Of a DNA stretch of 64,000 nucleotides, positions 20,661 through 30,861 are shown piece by piece. This DNA comes from Podospora pseudocomata. Lineage: Eukaryota; Ascomycota; Sordariomycetes; Sordariales; Podosporaceae. The DNA is taken from positions 2,232,001 through 2,296,000 of the forward strand of contig NC_085888.1 in NCBI RefSeq assembly GCF_035222375.1. Reading direction: 5' to 3'. The notes beneath the pieces are model-generated. The model worked only from the letters and a program-made list of their open reading frames with translations, made no database searches and was not told the origin of the DNA. The translations under genes and the position numbers were made by a program. The stretch's first letter is position 1; every line of letters starts with the position of its first letter.

Positions 20661-21930
20661 GAGAAAACCACAACGTTTTATTAATTACGACGTTCAAACT
20701 GGGACCCCTGCCCACATCACTTTCAAAACGGATTTCCACGCGTGTGTGTACGTTTGAACCATTCTTCGACGACTACACAAATGACGCAGATAAGCCTGGC
20801 TTATCTCGCCCTAGTCTCGATCATCACCTAGATCCTCCCCTTACCCCCTTTCTTATCCTTATCCCCCACATCAATTTGAAGACAACACCACATCTCTGAT
20901 ATTCCTGCCTCATCTACAGGGCTAGGTGGCCGTGTTTTCTTTATCTTTCCCGAGACATCATCGTTCACCACCGCATACATACAGACGGAAGTACTACTAC
21001 ACCACCAACCACCCCCATACCGAGGTGAACGTCATCTGGGGACGGACGGGAACACGGAAAACTTGGAATCGACTGGCGAGAGATAAGCTCACATATTCAA
21101 CGGCTTTTTTCTTACATCGGGACGACTATTTTCGGTCATCAACACGCCCCCCCCTCTGTGTTTACGGTACGCCCCTGTGTTGTGTCATCAACAGCAGCGG
21201 CAACAGCTCAACCAACCCAGCCAAGTGCTTCTTCCTTGATAGAGAGATAGGGAAACTTTCCGGGTACATAGCCCCCTGCGATAACTGTGCCGAAACCGAG
21301 CAGCAAGCAAGGCAAGGCAACCTTATCTACAAAGGCCCTGTTGTTCATTACACATCTCTTATCAGTTATCGACTTCGGCCCAACCACCAACCAGCAACAC
21401 CTTTTACCAGCCTGCCTCTTTGAGAAACTGCTGACATAACGGTTTTCCTCGTTGGGGTGTGTGTGATTCCATCTCGTGACGACCACAGGCGCGGACCCTG
21501 TTCTCTCTCTCTCTCGGCTTAAGGAATTCGGTCAAAGCTCGATCGATCTGTTTGGTTCTCCACGCGGGGTGGTGACATACCGTTTGATCATCCTTTTCTG
21601 GGCTGAAGGATTTGAGGATAGGAAAGTGGAGTTGTGAGTTGTGTGGTCTTTTCTCTGGGCCGCCGTCATTGACTGGATATTCCGCGGGGGAAAATACTGT
21701 CTTCTTGTCCATCCATCTCTCTGAGAGGCTGACAGCGGAAGGAGAGGTCATTTTCGTGCATATTCCAACCAGACACGGCTTGCGATACCACCACCCCCTC
21801 CCGTCCGTTTTTTTTCCTCGGAACTGTTGGAACACGCAGTTTTGATTTTGGGGGCTGCCCGGACTTATTATTTTTTTTTTTGAACATTCGGGAGTTCCCG
21901 AACATAGACGTCCCTTTTTAACAAGCAACC

Positions 21931-24553
21931 ATGTCCACCTCGATCGCCGTCCCAAGGACGGCCCCCATAGCTATCGCGCCAAAACCCCCCGCGGCACGCT
22001 TCCCACCGAGTCGACAGGGCAGTGTGCACCACCACGGCCACAACTTTGACTCTTATGGGAGCGGGTTCAACTCGCCTGATTCGGGGTCGGTGCTGAGCTT
22101 GAACACGCCGCCGTGCGAGGCTTGCCGGAACAGGAGGAGTGAGTGCGTTATGGGTGAGGATACCGAGGAGCACTGCGTGGCTTGTCAGTATAGTGGGACC
22201 GAGTGCTCGTTGGTGGAGAGCAGTGGGAGTAGCAGCCCTTTGGGGGCGAGGAAGAGGAAGTTGAATGGAGGGGATGGGGCGGAGGAGGGGAGGAGTAAGA
22301 GGAGGTGAGACAGAACAATTTTCTTTTTTAAAATTCTTTTTTTCTTTTTTTTTTTTTGCTGATGACAGGATGGGAGGGGTGGGGGCCCACGTTTTATGTG
22401 AATGGCTCTCTTCTTCTTCTTCTTCTTCATCATCATCATCACATTCCTTTCTGTTTTCTTTTCTACTTCTTACCTACCTATGCCCACCCCCACCAAAGGC
22501 CAAGATAGGCCATCGAGATCTTGTGTCTCTACCAGGACTTACCTGACATGTTGATTGGTCAATAGTTCCCCAGGACGGTCTGATAACAGATCGCAGCGTC
22601 GGCGGCAGAACCAGCACCACCAGCAACCCAGCGTCTCGTGCACCACGACCAGTAGCTCCCTAATCGAAGACATGGCCAACTTTGGCGGGCCCACGCTGCT
22701 CAAGCGCACGTTGGGGCTGCAGGCGGATCGGTACTGCCAGTACATTGGGCCCACCACCGACTTTGAGCCCTCGCTCATCAACCTGTCATCATTCGACCCG
22801 CAAGATGAGAGTCTGCTCGCGAGGGGGACGTTGAGGAGGGTGAGCGACAACGACACGTTCTTGTTGCTGCCGGACAACATCACGCCGGGGTATGAGCACA
22901 TCGTCGAGGACGCGGACGAGATTGAGAACATTGTGGCGCCGCACGGGAGGAGGCTGATCGACCTCTACTTTCGGGTAGTGCACCCGGGCTTTCCCATCAT
23001 TCAACGGAGTGTGTTTTATGAAAAGTACGAGAGGAGCCACCGCGAGTTTTCGCCGCCGTTGCTGGCGGCCGTGTACATCCTGGCCATCAACTGGTGGGAG
23101 CACGAGGAGGAGCTAGCGGGGTTGCCGAAGCCGAATGTGAGGGAGCTGGAGAGGTTGGTGAGGACCACGTTGGCGGATGCCATGTACAGGCCGAAGCTGT
23201 CGACGATACAGGCGGGGTTGCTGTTGAGCCAGAGGCCGGAAGGGGATCAGTGGGCGCCGACTGCGCAGCTTGTGGCGGTGGGACAGGAGCTGGGGTTGCA
23301 TTTGGATTGCACGAACTGGAAGATTCCGCCTTGGGAGAGGGGGTTGAGGAAGAGGCTGGCTTGGGCTCTGTATTTGCAGGTTAGTGTTTTTTTGTTCTTT
23401 TTTTTTTCTTGTTTTTTTTTCTTGTTTTTTTCTTTTTTTCTTCTTTTATATTCATTTTTTGTCTTTTTTTTTTCCATTTTTTTTCTTCTTTTTCATTTTT
23501 TTTCATTCTCGTAGTGTATGACTTGTATGATATTGACTTGTTGTCCAGGATAAATGGGGCGCCCTCGTCCACGGCCGACCTTCCCACATCTTTGCGTCCA
23601 ACTGGGCCGTCCAGCCGCTCAACCCCAACGACTTTCCCGACATTGAATGCGACGAGACCGACGCCGAGGAACGGCTCGAGCTTGAGAGGGGTCGGGTCCT
23701 TTTCAGGCAAATGGTCCAGCTTTCCCAAATCCTGGCCGAAATCCTGGACACGTTTTACACTTTGCAGGCAACCTCTCAGATCGCCAACGCCGGCCCGCAG
23801 GGCACTCAGCTCGTCTTGTCCCTCGCCAAGCCCATCCAGCTCAAGCTCAAGGAGTGGTATTCCGCCCTCCCGGCCCTCGTCAGGATGGACTCGACCTTTC
23901 AGACCACACCCTCGTCCTCTTCGGGGAGCAGGTTCTCCCCGATCGGCTATCTGCACCTGGCCTACTTTGCAACCGAGATCACGCTCCACCGCCGCATCAT
24001 CAGGTCCATGTCCGCCCTTCCGGAGGACAACAACCCCAACACGCCGTCCATCGACCCTTACATCCAGCACATTTGCCGCTCGGCCGCCAAGGCCAGACTC
24101 ATCTCTGCAATGGATTTTGTCAACCGGCTCACTCCGTCCCACCTGAGGGCGTTTTGGTACTTTGCCTCCAAGACAAACTTTGCGCTGATCGGGACGTTTG
24201 GGAGCCTGCTGTGGGGGACGAGCCCGGGGAGGGAGGAGGCGGAGTGGTATAGACGGCGGCTGGGCGAGTACAGGTGGACGCTGAGCGTGTCAAGCAAGCC
24301 GGGGGAGGGGACGAGCAAGGGGTTGACCGAGTTTGCGATGGGGATGCTGGATATCAGCACGGGGTTGTTGAAGAAGCTGCCGGAGAAGCCGTTGTTGAGT
24401 CGGAGCGGGAGTGAGGTTGGGTTTGGAGGGCCAGGGGGGGTGGATCAGGTGAGGAGGAGCAGCTTGTTTGCCTTGGGGCATGCGGGGGGGAGTTCGGCGA
24501 GTTTGAACAGCATGGCTGGGGGTGGTGGGAGGGGGGACGGGAGGGGGGTTTAG
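21931..24553 (+). CDS. tamA: Nitrogen regulator TamA/Dal81-like Zn2Cys6 transcription factor
   Basis: Three exons: 21931-22304, 22566-23379 and 23549-24553, giving 730 residues. Intron 1 is 261 nt (phase 2, CTGAC branch); intron 2 is 169 nt, phase 0 and extremely T-rich. A variant zinc cluster lies at about 55-90 (CEACRNRRSEC, then CVACQYSGTEC, with a long nine-residue gap). The family core follows: LLKRTLGLQADRYCQYIGPT, FDPQDESLLARGTL, FLLLPDNITPGYEHIVEDAD, RRLIDLYFRVVHPGFPII and FSPPLLAAVYILAINWW. This is the TamA/Dal81 pattern, a co-activator for nitrogen-catabolic genes whose zinc cluster is dispensable in the known cases. After the stop, another frame continues for 38 codons (MQSPRSDIGEEEGEEMDSED ... 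YVSFSVGN) to 24678. One base fewer in the G6 run at 24543-24548 would join it, so the true C-terminus is probably acidic and ends in YVSFSVGN. Confidence 0.85.
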
Positions 24554-25638
24554 TTTGGGGATGCAGAGTCCCAGGAGTGATATTGGGGAGGAGGAGGGGG
24601 AGGAGATGGACAGTGAGGATGATGGGGAGGGGGAAGGGGAAGGGGGGGGGTATGTGAGTTTTTCGGTTGGGAACTGAGCCTACTTGACGGTTTTGAACTG
24701 GGGGGGGGAGAGGTCAGACGGGGGTTTCGTGTGTGGATTTTTGAGTTGCGCTCTGCTTTATATGGGGGAGCTCGGGTTCAAGACGGGAATTTCCTGCCAT
24801 ACGGGGAAGAAGGAAGTGGAGAGTGGTGGTGCGGAGGTGGCAGTCGCCACGACTTCCCATTTGGGAACACACAATATTGGCAGATTTTCAGCTTGACGAT
24901 GCAGTCAGAGAGCTGGAAACTGCCTTTATCTGATCCCCTCAAAACTTCCGCGGAGATGCAAAGATTGCGCGATGGGGAGCACGCGATCTACCCGCTTTCT
25001 ACGTGTTCTACTTTTTCTGTACCAACAGGGCAGTTTGTGGGGAATGTCATGTGCCAGCGGGTAATGGCGTCATTTTTCTTTTTTTTTCTTTTTTTTTTTT
25101 TTTTGGGGGTAAGGGGAGGGAGGACCCTAGGTGCATTAGGTGTGAGGGGAACTGTCACCATCACATGAGAGAGTAAGGGAGGGCTTTTTATTTTTCTTTT
25201 CTTGGATGATTTGATGAAACACATGTTATGATTCTCTTTTTGATACCCGAGTTCTATATGTTTTTATAGAAGGTTGCGGGTAGGAATTTTCTTTGGTTTT
25301 TTTTTTTTGGTTTTTTTTTTTTCGAAGGGTATCATGGCAAGGGAGGGGGATGGTAAAGATTGATATAACTTGATATGATAGGTAGGAAAGATTAGGATAG
25401 ACTGACTGGCATGATGTTATGGCAACGATGTTTAGATTTTTATGAAAGAGAGATTGGACTAGAATAGAGAGTCAGTCGTGTTATTGTTACAGTGTTGATT
25501 TATTTTCCTGCTCCCAAGGAAAACAAAGATGTTTGCTGACGTGCTAGACTAACTAACTTACTACCTACCTACCTACCTACCTACCTACCTACCTACCTAC
25601 CTACCTACCCATCCATAGCTTCTTCCCCTTCTTTTCTC
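24554..25638. other. Intergenic between TamA and the PLA2-like gene, convergent 3' ends
   Basis: The first 125 bases are probably the true C-terminal coding end of TamA. The rest is T- and G-rich 3' flank with poly-T tracts (25077-25103, 25299-25321) and a (CTAC)12 microsatellite. No other gene seen. Confidence 0.6.
25561..25608. repeat. (CTAC)12 tetranucleotide microsatellite
   Basis: Twelve uninterrupted CTAC units, about 30 bases beyond the stop codon of the minus-strand secreted protein gene. Confidence 0.95.
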
Positions 25639-27384
25639 TCAACCCACAACCTTTTTCGCGAACGCACCCTCAAAAAGCCTGTTCCCCTCAGGCGGACTCC
25701 TCAACAGCCCGTTCCTGGGCAGCGCAGGGTTGTTGCAGTAGTCGTCCCTCACGCTGATGCAGACACCGGGCTTGCCGCGGCAGCAGGACAGCAGGATGCA
25801 GGCGGAGCCGTACTCGCAGTCGGAGTTGACGGCGCAGCCCTTTGCGCCGCAGACGTCGCCGGCCCAGGCGCAGACGTTGCCTGCCGACTCGGCGGCCTCA
25901 GCGCAGAGGCAGAGGTCGGTGTAGTCGTCGATGGTTTCCGGGTTGGGGGTTGCGCCGTCGGCCGAGCAGAGGTCGCCTGGGGTGTTGCAGGACCAGGGGT
26001 TTTGGCAGGTGGAGGCGCAGACGCCGTTTATGCAGCCGGAGGGGCACTATATAGGGTTGGTAAGGGGATTGGGAAGGGGAAGGGGGTAAGACGTACTACT
26101 TTATTGCAGCGACCGCAGTTGTTGGGGTCGTTCTTGTAGACGCAGACGTCACCGCAGAGGTGCTGCTCGGGATCGGCGCACTGGCAGCCGCAGTACTTGT
26201 CCTTGACGCCCTCGTAGGTGAGGGCGGCGTTGGCCATGCTGTAGTAGGCCACGTAGGCGGAGGCTAGGTTGCGGCAGGAGGAGAGGGAGGACTCGGTGCG
26301 GAAGCGCTCGTTGCAGCGGTCGAGGAGGCGGGCGGCGAAGCCCGAGTTGCAGGTGGTGAAGGTTTGGGTGCAGTCGGCTGTCGGGTGGGTGGGTTAATAT
26401 CTCGAACACAAAGGAAGGAGGGGGGGAGAGAGAAAGGGGTGAAAAAAACTCACTCCAACAGACATCCACCCAGTTACAGGCATCTTCAAACGTCTCGTGC
26501 AGCTTTGGCGCGAAATACCACCTCCACCAATCTGTCGGGCCGCATCCGTTGGACGTCACCGGGGGGGCGGGGTCGCGGGTGGTGTAGTCTGCGCCTTTGG
26601 GGCAAGTCTTGGTGACGGGGGGGTCGGCGATGACGTCTGGGAGTCGTGGGAGGACGTACAATCCCACCGTGATGCTCGACCGACCCCCGCTGCTCTCGGA
26701 AACCTGGACACCACCGTTCTCCTGCCTCTTGGAAAAGACGTGGGAGTGCTTCTTGGTAGGGGGGATACCCCGAGCGTAAAGCTTGCCGTCCTTGACGGCA
26801 AACTCAAACTCTAGCCCGTTGATCACACCCGCAGTGGAAAGACCGTCGCACTGGACGGAAAAGACTGTGGTGACGTAGGGCTGGCCCCGTTCATCGCGGA
26901 GGGCGGTCTGCCCGTTTGTGCTGCGGAGGACCCAGCCTACTTCCCCGTTTTTGAAGATGGCGAGGTAGCGGGATGGTCTGTCGCCCCGGCCGGGGAGGCG
27001 GACGTCAAAGACGCCTCTGGGGGAGAAGACATTGTTGGGGGGTTCGAAGACGAGGCCTTGGAATTGGTCGTCGGGATCGGTCTCCTCGATGGCGCGGCTG
27101 GTGCGCCGGTCGCGGGTGACGGCGAGGCCGTTGGGGGTGAGGTAGGTGAAGTCGCGAGGCCCGTTTGGGTCGACGGCGCAGCGTTCGTACGAGGGAGGGA
27201 TGAGGGGTCTGTAGCCTGGTCCTCGGAGGGGGGTGGGGAGGGATTCGGCCGACCAGATGGCGTCTTTGAAGGTGTTGAGGGCGATGGCGTCGGCGGCGAC
27301 CTCTGCCGTGTTGGCTTCCGAGGCTACGGCGGCGTGGGCGCCGGTGAGGGAGAAGAGGAGGGAAAGGAGGGTGAGGGACTTCAT
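25639..27384 (-). CDS. Secreted Cys-rich protein with a degenerate phospholipase A2-like core
   Basis: Three exons: 27384-26454, 26377-26097 and 26046-25639. Introns are 76 nt (phase 1) and 50 nt (phase 0). The product has 539 residues. A signal peptide (MKSLTLLSLLFSLTGAHA) leads a beta-rich N-terminal domain of about 200 residues. At about 290-390 comes NGCGPTDWWRWYF, ACNWVDVCWTDCTQTFTTC and YVAYYSMANAALTY ... YCGC. This is the layout of a secreted PLA2 (Ca loop NGCGP, then ACxxHDxCY), but His is Val and Tyr is Trp in WVDVCW, so lipase activity is doubtful. Two Cys-rich modules follow (CGRCNKVCPSGCINGVC and a final domain with about 16 Cys). Role unknown; perhaps a lectin-like or wall-binding protein. 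An upstream in-frame ATG at 27465 would bury the signal peptide, so 27384 is preferred. Confidence 0.78.
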
Positions 27385-29182
27385 TGTGAAGAGTGAGAGC
27401 CCGGGGCTCGGTCTGGAAGAGAAAAGGATGACCGATGACAACACAGGAGAGGAAAATTGCATCAACGAGGGGGAAGGAAAGAAGGTATAGGTTTTATTCT
27501 CTGACTATTCTATCACGGGTACGGAATGGTTGCCATCACGACCGTAGAGTACACGATACAACCAACCTCACTCAAGCTAGCGACCAGCCACTATCCAGAA
27601 TCCCATATCCCTCGTGCTTACCGGGCCATCGAGCTCACGATGGAGAATCGGTTCAGGGGTGGACCAACGGACCGTATAATATGCCGTGGAATTCGGTGAC
27701 CAACCTCACTTTCCACTCTTCCAACTTTTCATCCCTGCAGATCTTGCCGACTGTTCAGCAGGTGAGCTGCGGCCCGACTTTCTGCCCAGCATTCCTGAAC
27801 TATGCTGGTCAGGAAGTATGGAAATATGCAGGAACAGGCGCGTCAGGGAAACTAGTATACAATACAAAACTGCTTCCATTGTATCACCCTCACTCCCGCA
27901 ACAACAATTCAACAACATTAAAGACGAAACGACCAGGTAGGTATCGAGCCAGCCAGCCAGCCAGCTTCACCCGAGCTTCACCATTCAGATGATAGCCAAC
28001 CTATGTCTCGGATCGCCATCTTACTGCAAGGTGCACTAGAGAAAATGTCTCACGCATAGAGGAATGAACCACGGAACTGTGGTAATGACGGCATCTCGTC
28101 GAACGCCCAACGGTAGCTGTCAAACTACGGAAACGGAGACTGCGGGTTGAGGTTCCTAAGAATGGCTTTCGTAATTAGTTAGCTCTTCCGAATATCTCTG
28201 CACTCTTTTGAGGGCCTGTTGGTCATCTTTTGAGTTCCCTTTTCTTAGTCACAGCATGAGTGGTGAGAATAGGGGCAAAAAGGGGGGCAATGCCAAGACG
28301 TCAGTCAACATTGTCACAGTCGTTGGAGGAACCAATGCACGGAGCACGGGACGCTCCTGTCCAATCATTACGGACCAATCGGAAGTGGAGCGAAAGGCTC
28401 GCAGTGATCCAAGTGAGCGGGAGCGACAGGATCACGGTGAGCAGAGTGAGCCACTGGAGGGAAAGGTGATCCATGTGATCCACGGGTCTATATATACGGA
28501 GGAACTGGCTGGCGTAGATAGACAGTTCCGCAGTATGCGATTCAGATTGTATTCACGGTATCTTGTGTTTACATTGAGACATCTTGTTGTGCACTGTTTA
28601 GCTGCACCGAACCAATTGTCAGAAGTTACCTTCAACCCGTATCCCTTTCAGAGGTTCTGTACAGGGGTTCGTCACAGGTACCCAGTGCTACCCTGGTGGT
28701 CGGTCATACTTTGAAGCTTTGAGGCAACTAAGGAAGGTGGTGGTGAGTAGCGAGAGGTAGTAGGAAGAGACTGGGTAAGTCCTGTCGAGAGCTCAGGGGG
28801 CAAGTCAGCGATCCAATCAGCTTCAGTCTCACACAAAGCCATTTCTCTGCTGTCCCGTTGTCCTGTTGTTCACTGAACAACATGAACCCCGAAACCAAAA
28901 CAAAACCTCCCGAAGGAGTACAAAAAAACATCTTTGAGATTGTGAATGTTTTTATTTTTGTGTTTTTTTTCCTTTTCTTTTTTCTTTTTTTTTTCTTTTT
29001 CTGGTGATCGTAAAACCATTTCCAAATATCATCTACCGAACATTACCATTCTTTCCAATCCAACCTACTTCCTCCTCCCTATCCCAATGAGACTATGCTG
29101 AGAGAGTCATCATCATGCATGTTGTTTCCTCCGCCATCACAATAACAAGCGAAAGATGTACATTATTTACACGATCACCTCC
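27385..29182. other. 1.8 kb gene-poor region
   Basis: No supported gene. It holds (CAGC)4 at 27948-27963, an orphan TATA-like CTATATATAC at 28487-28496, a perfect 19-bp palindrome at 28864-28882 and T-rich tracts at 28945-29000. The open frame at 28208-28714 has no recognisable domain and no splice partner. Confidence 0.55.
28864..28882. repeat. Perfect 19-bp palindrome
   Basis: TGTTGTTCA, a central C, then TGAACAACA. Nine-base arms with a single central base are the form of a dimeric binding site. No gene starts close by. Confidence 0.85.
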
Positions 29183-29970
29183 TTACTTCATATACTCCCC
29201 CCTCGCCTCCCCAAAATCCATCCCCATCGCCTGCCAACTGCTCCCAGCCCAAGTCTTTCTTGCTAGCTCCTCTTGTACCATCCTCCCTCTTATAACCCCC
29301 ATTGCATGACCAGCCGGATCCCGGCTGTTGACCACGTGTGGAAAACAAAGCCTGATCTCCTCCTCGGTAAAGCGGAGTCCACCCCCCAACCTCCAAGACC
29401 TGACCTCCGTCTCGATTTCGTCGGCCTGAACGTTCAACTCCTTGAAAGTGCGGACCAGCTCCCCTAGCTTCCTCCCCCGGAGCAACCTGCAGTCGGAGCA
29501 GATTTTCGGGGCCCGCCCCCCGTTCGGCAGCGTGCGCGGCACGGCGGAGATTGGGAGGAGGGGTACTGGGGAGAGGAGGTGCCTGCAGTGGGAGGTGTTG
29601 AGGAAGGAGAGGGAACGACGTCAGATGGGGCAGGGCACCACGGGGGGTGCGGGGGTCTGTGGATGGCGGCCTCAGGGGAGGGGGTGAAGTTGGCGGGGGT
29701 AGCGTTTGTTTGGCGGTTGCGGATGGAGTCGTGTCAGCCCTTGAAGCAGGGCTTGCAGACCATGTGGCCGCAAAGGAGAACCACGCCTGGGAGGGTGGTG
29801 GCTCGGGGGTGAGCGGAGGTGAGGGGGGTGAGGATCTCGGAGTCTTCGAGGCAGAGGTGGCAGTTGACGATCGGGGGGTTGATGGTGACCTTGGGGTCGT
29901 GGGTGTGAGCCACGAGCCGGGAGAATAGGGTGAGAATCACGCGGGTGTTGTTGGGGGTTGTGGAAGTCAT
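29183..29970 (-). pseudogene. Broken RING-finger protein gene
   Basis: From the ATG at 29970 the frame reads MTSTTPNNTRVILTLFSRLV, the first RING half NCHLCLEDSEILTPL and GVVLLCGHMVCKPCFKG, then a TGA where RING relatives usually have Trp. The same frame goes on as HDSIRNRQTNATPANFTPSP; after a one-base change in a C5 run near 29650 the second half follows: VVPCPI, a second TGA exactly at the expected Cys of CPxC, then RRSLSFLNTSHCRHLL and TLPNGGRAPKICSDCRLL to the stop at 29183. The order of RING and a trailing CxxC matches a family of small fungal RING proteins of unknown target. Two stops plus a frame change in 260 codons argue for a true pseudogene. An intron hiding all three was considered but would delete a zinc ligand pair. 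A (GGT)9 run lies just upstream (29981-30008). Confidence 0.65.
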
Positions 29971-30861
29971 TTTGGTGAATGGTGGTGGTGGTGGTGGTGG
30001 TGGTGGTGAGTGTTGTTTTGGTGATGTGTGAGTGTGGATGATGGTAGTCCGATGAGGAAAGGAAAGGTCTTCTTGAGGTTGTTGAGGATGAAGCCTGATT
30101 AAACAGACCATGATGATGAGATTCTCATGAGCGGAACAAGGCGAGTGTGTGTTGACCACAACTGGTTTATGTTGATATACACTGGCTCTGTTGGATCACA
30201 ATACCTCAAGTGTAGACGCAGCACCTTATCTATGCCGGTCTTCACTGATTGTACTAGTGGTTTGAACTCATCTAAATCAGATTAACCTGACAATACATCT
30301 CTTCCACAACCAGCCTGTGCTATACACCGAGTCTACTTCTTGTTTTCACCTTATGTTGATACAGCGAGGATACAGTCTACGGCTGATTCAAAAGCATCCC
30401 CTAGAGTTTCTCAACCACAACTAGTCAAACACAACCGCATATTTATGCTCAATAACAACATTATTCGCAGCATTCTTTGTTCTTCAAGCTTGAGCCCAAT
30501 GCTCCTGGAAGGGGGACTTGCAGTCGTCACCTTTATCAAGGTGAGCACCTGGCGCATCTCCCTTACTCTTCAATCTCTCGGCAAACATCAGCAGATCTAA
30601 TCAGTGCTCAAAGTGTAGAGGTGAAGTGCCATGCGTTGTTTCATACCAGTCTGACCTATCACATCAAATGGCTTTTTTGACAGTTATAAGGGTTGAGCAG
30701 AAACTACGTTTTGATCGCTTTGAGATTTCTCCAAGAAATGCTTCTACGTTTTGTTCAGAGTGCTATGTGGATGCCAGCCGACATCAAGAAAAACAACTGC
30801 CCAAATAACTGTTGACCATGATATCGTACAGCCTCCCTTACTTGACCGCCCTCAGCGCCCC
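29971..30861. other. Intergenic, upstream of the RING pseudogene
   Basis: A (GGT)9 run at 29981-30008 adjoins the pseudogene start. The remainder is AT-richer and has no supported gene. The 3' end of the 30862 gene falls at the far side. Confidence 0.55.

Larger units (their letters stand above)
18678..21930. other. 3.25 kb intergenic region upstream of TamA
   Basis: No gene could be supported. Contents seen: a perfect 12-bp inverted repeat (19108-19139), a GGAT tetramer run (19248-19270), CTAC/CTAT tetramers (20157-20180), CAC/CAT repeats (20557-20597), a (CAA)12 run (20624-20660) and a T10-like tract (21870-21881). Pyrimidine- and CAA-rich stretches from 20.5 kb onward look like a long transcribed leader. 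The longest frame (20926-21423) is His/Tyr/Thr-rich with no family character. A long promoter with an extended 5' UTR is typical for global regulators. Confidence 0.55.

Noticed and set aside
20926-21423. 165-codon open frame in the TamA upstream region
   Set aside because: His/Tyr/Thr/Pro-rich product of leader-type sequence, no domain and no conserved pattern.
18679-21930. Search for a CRISPR array or phage-like repeats among the microsatellites
   Set aside because: The repeats are simple di-, tri- and tetranucleotide runs without spacers, and the genome is fungal.
28208-28714. Open frame with a TATA-like CTATATATAC near 28490, considered as a gene or a solo LTR
   Set aside because: No family resemblance, no flanking repeats or target duplication that I could find, and no splice partner.
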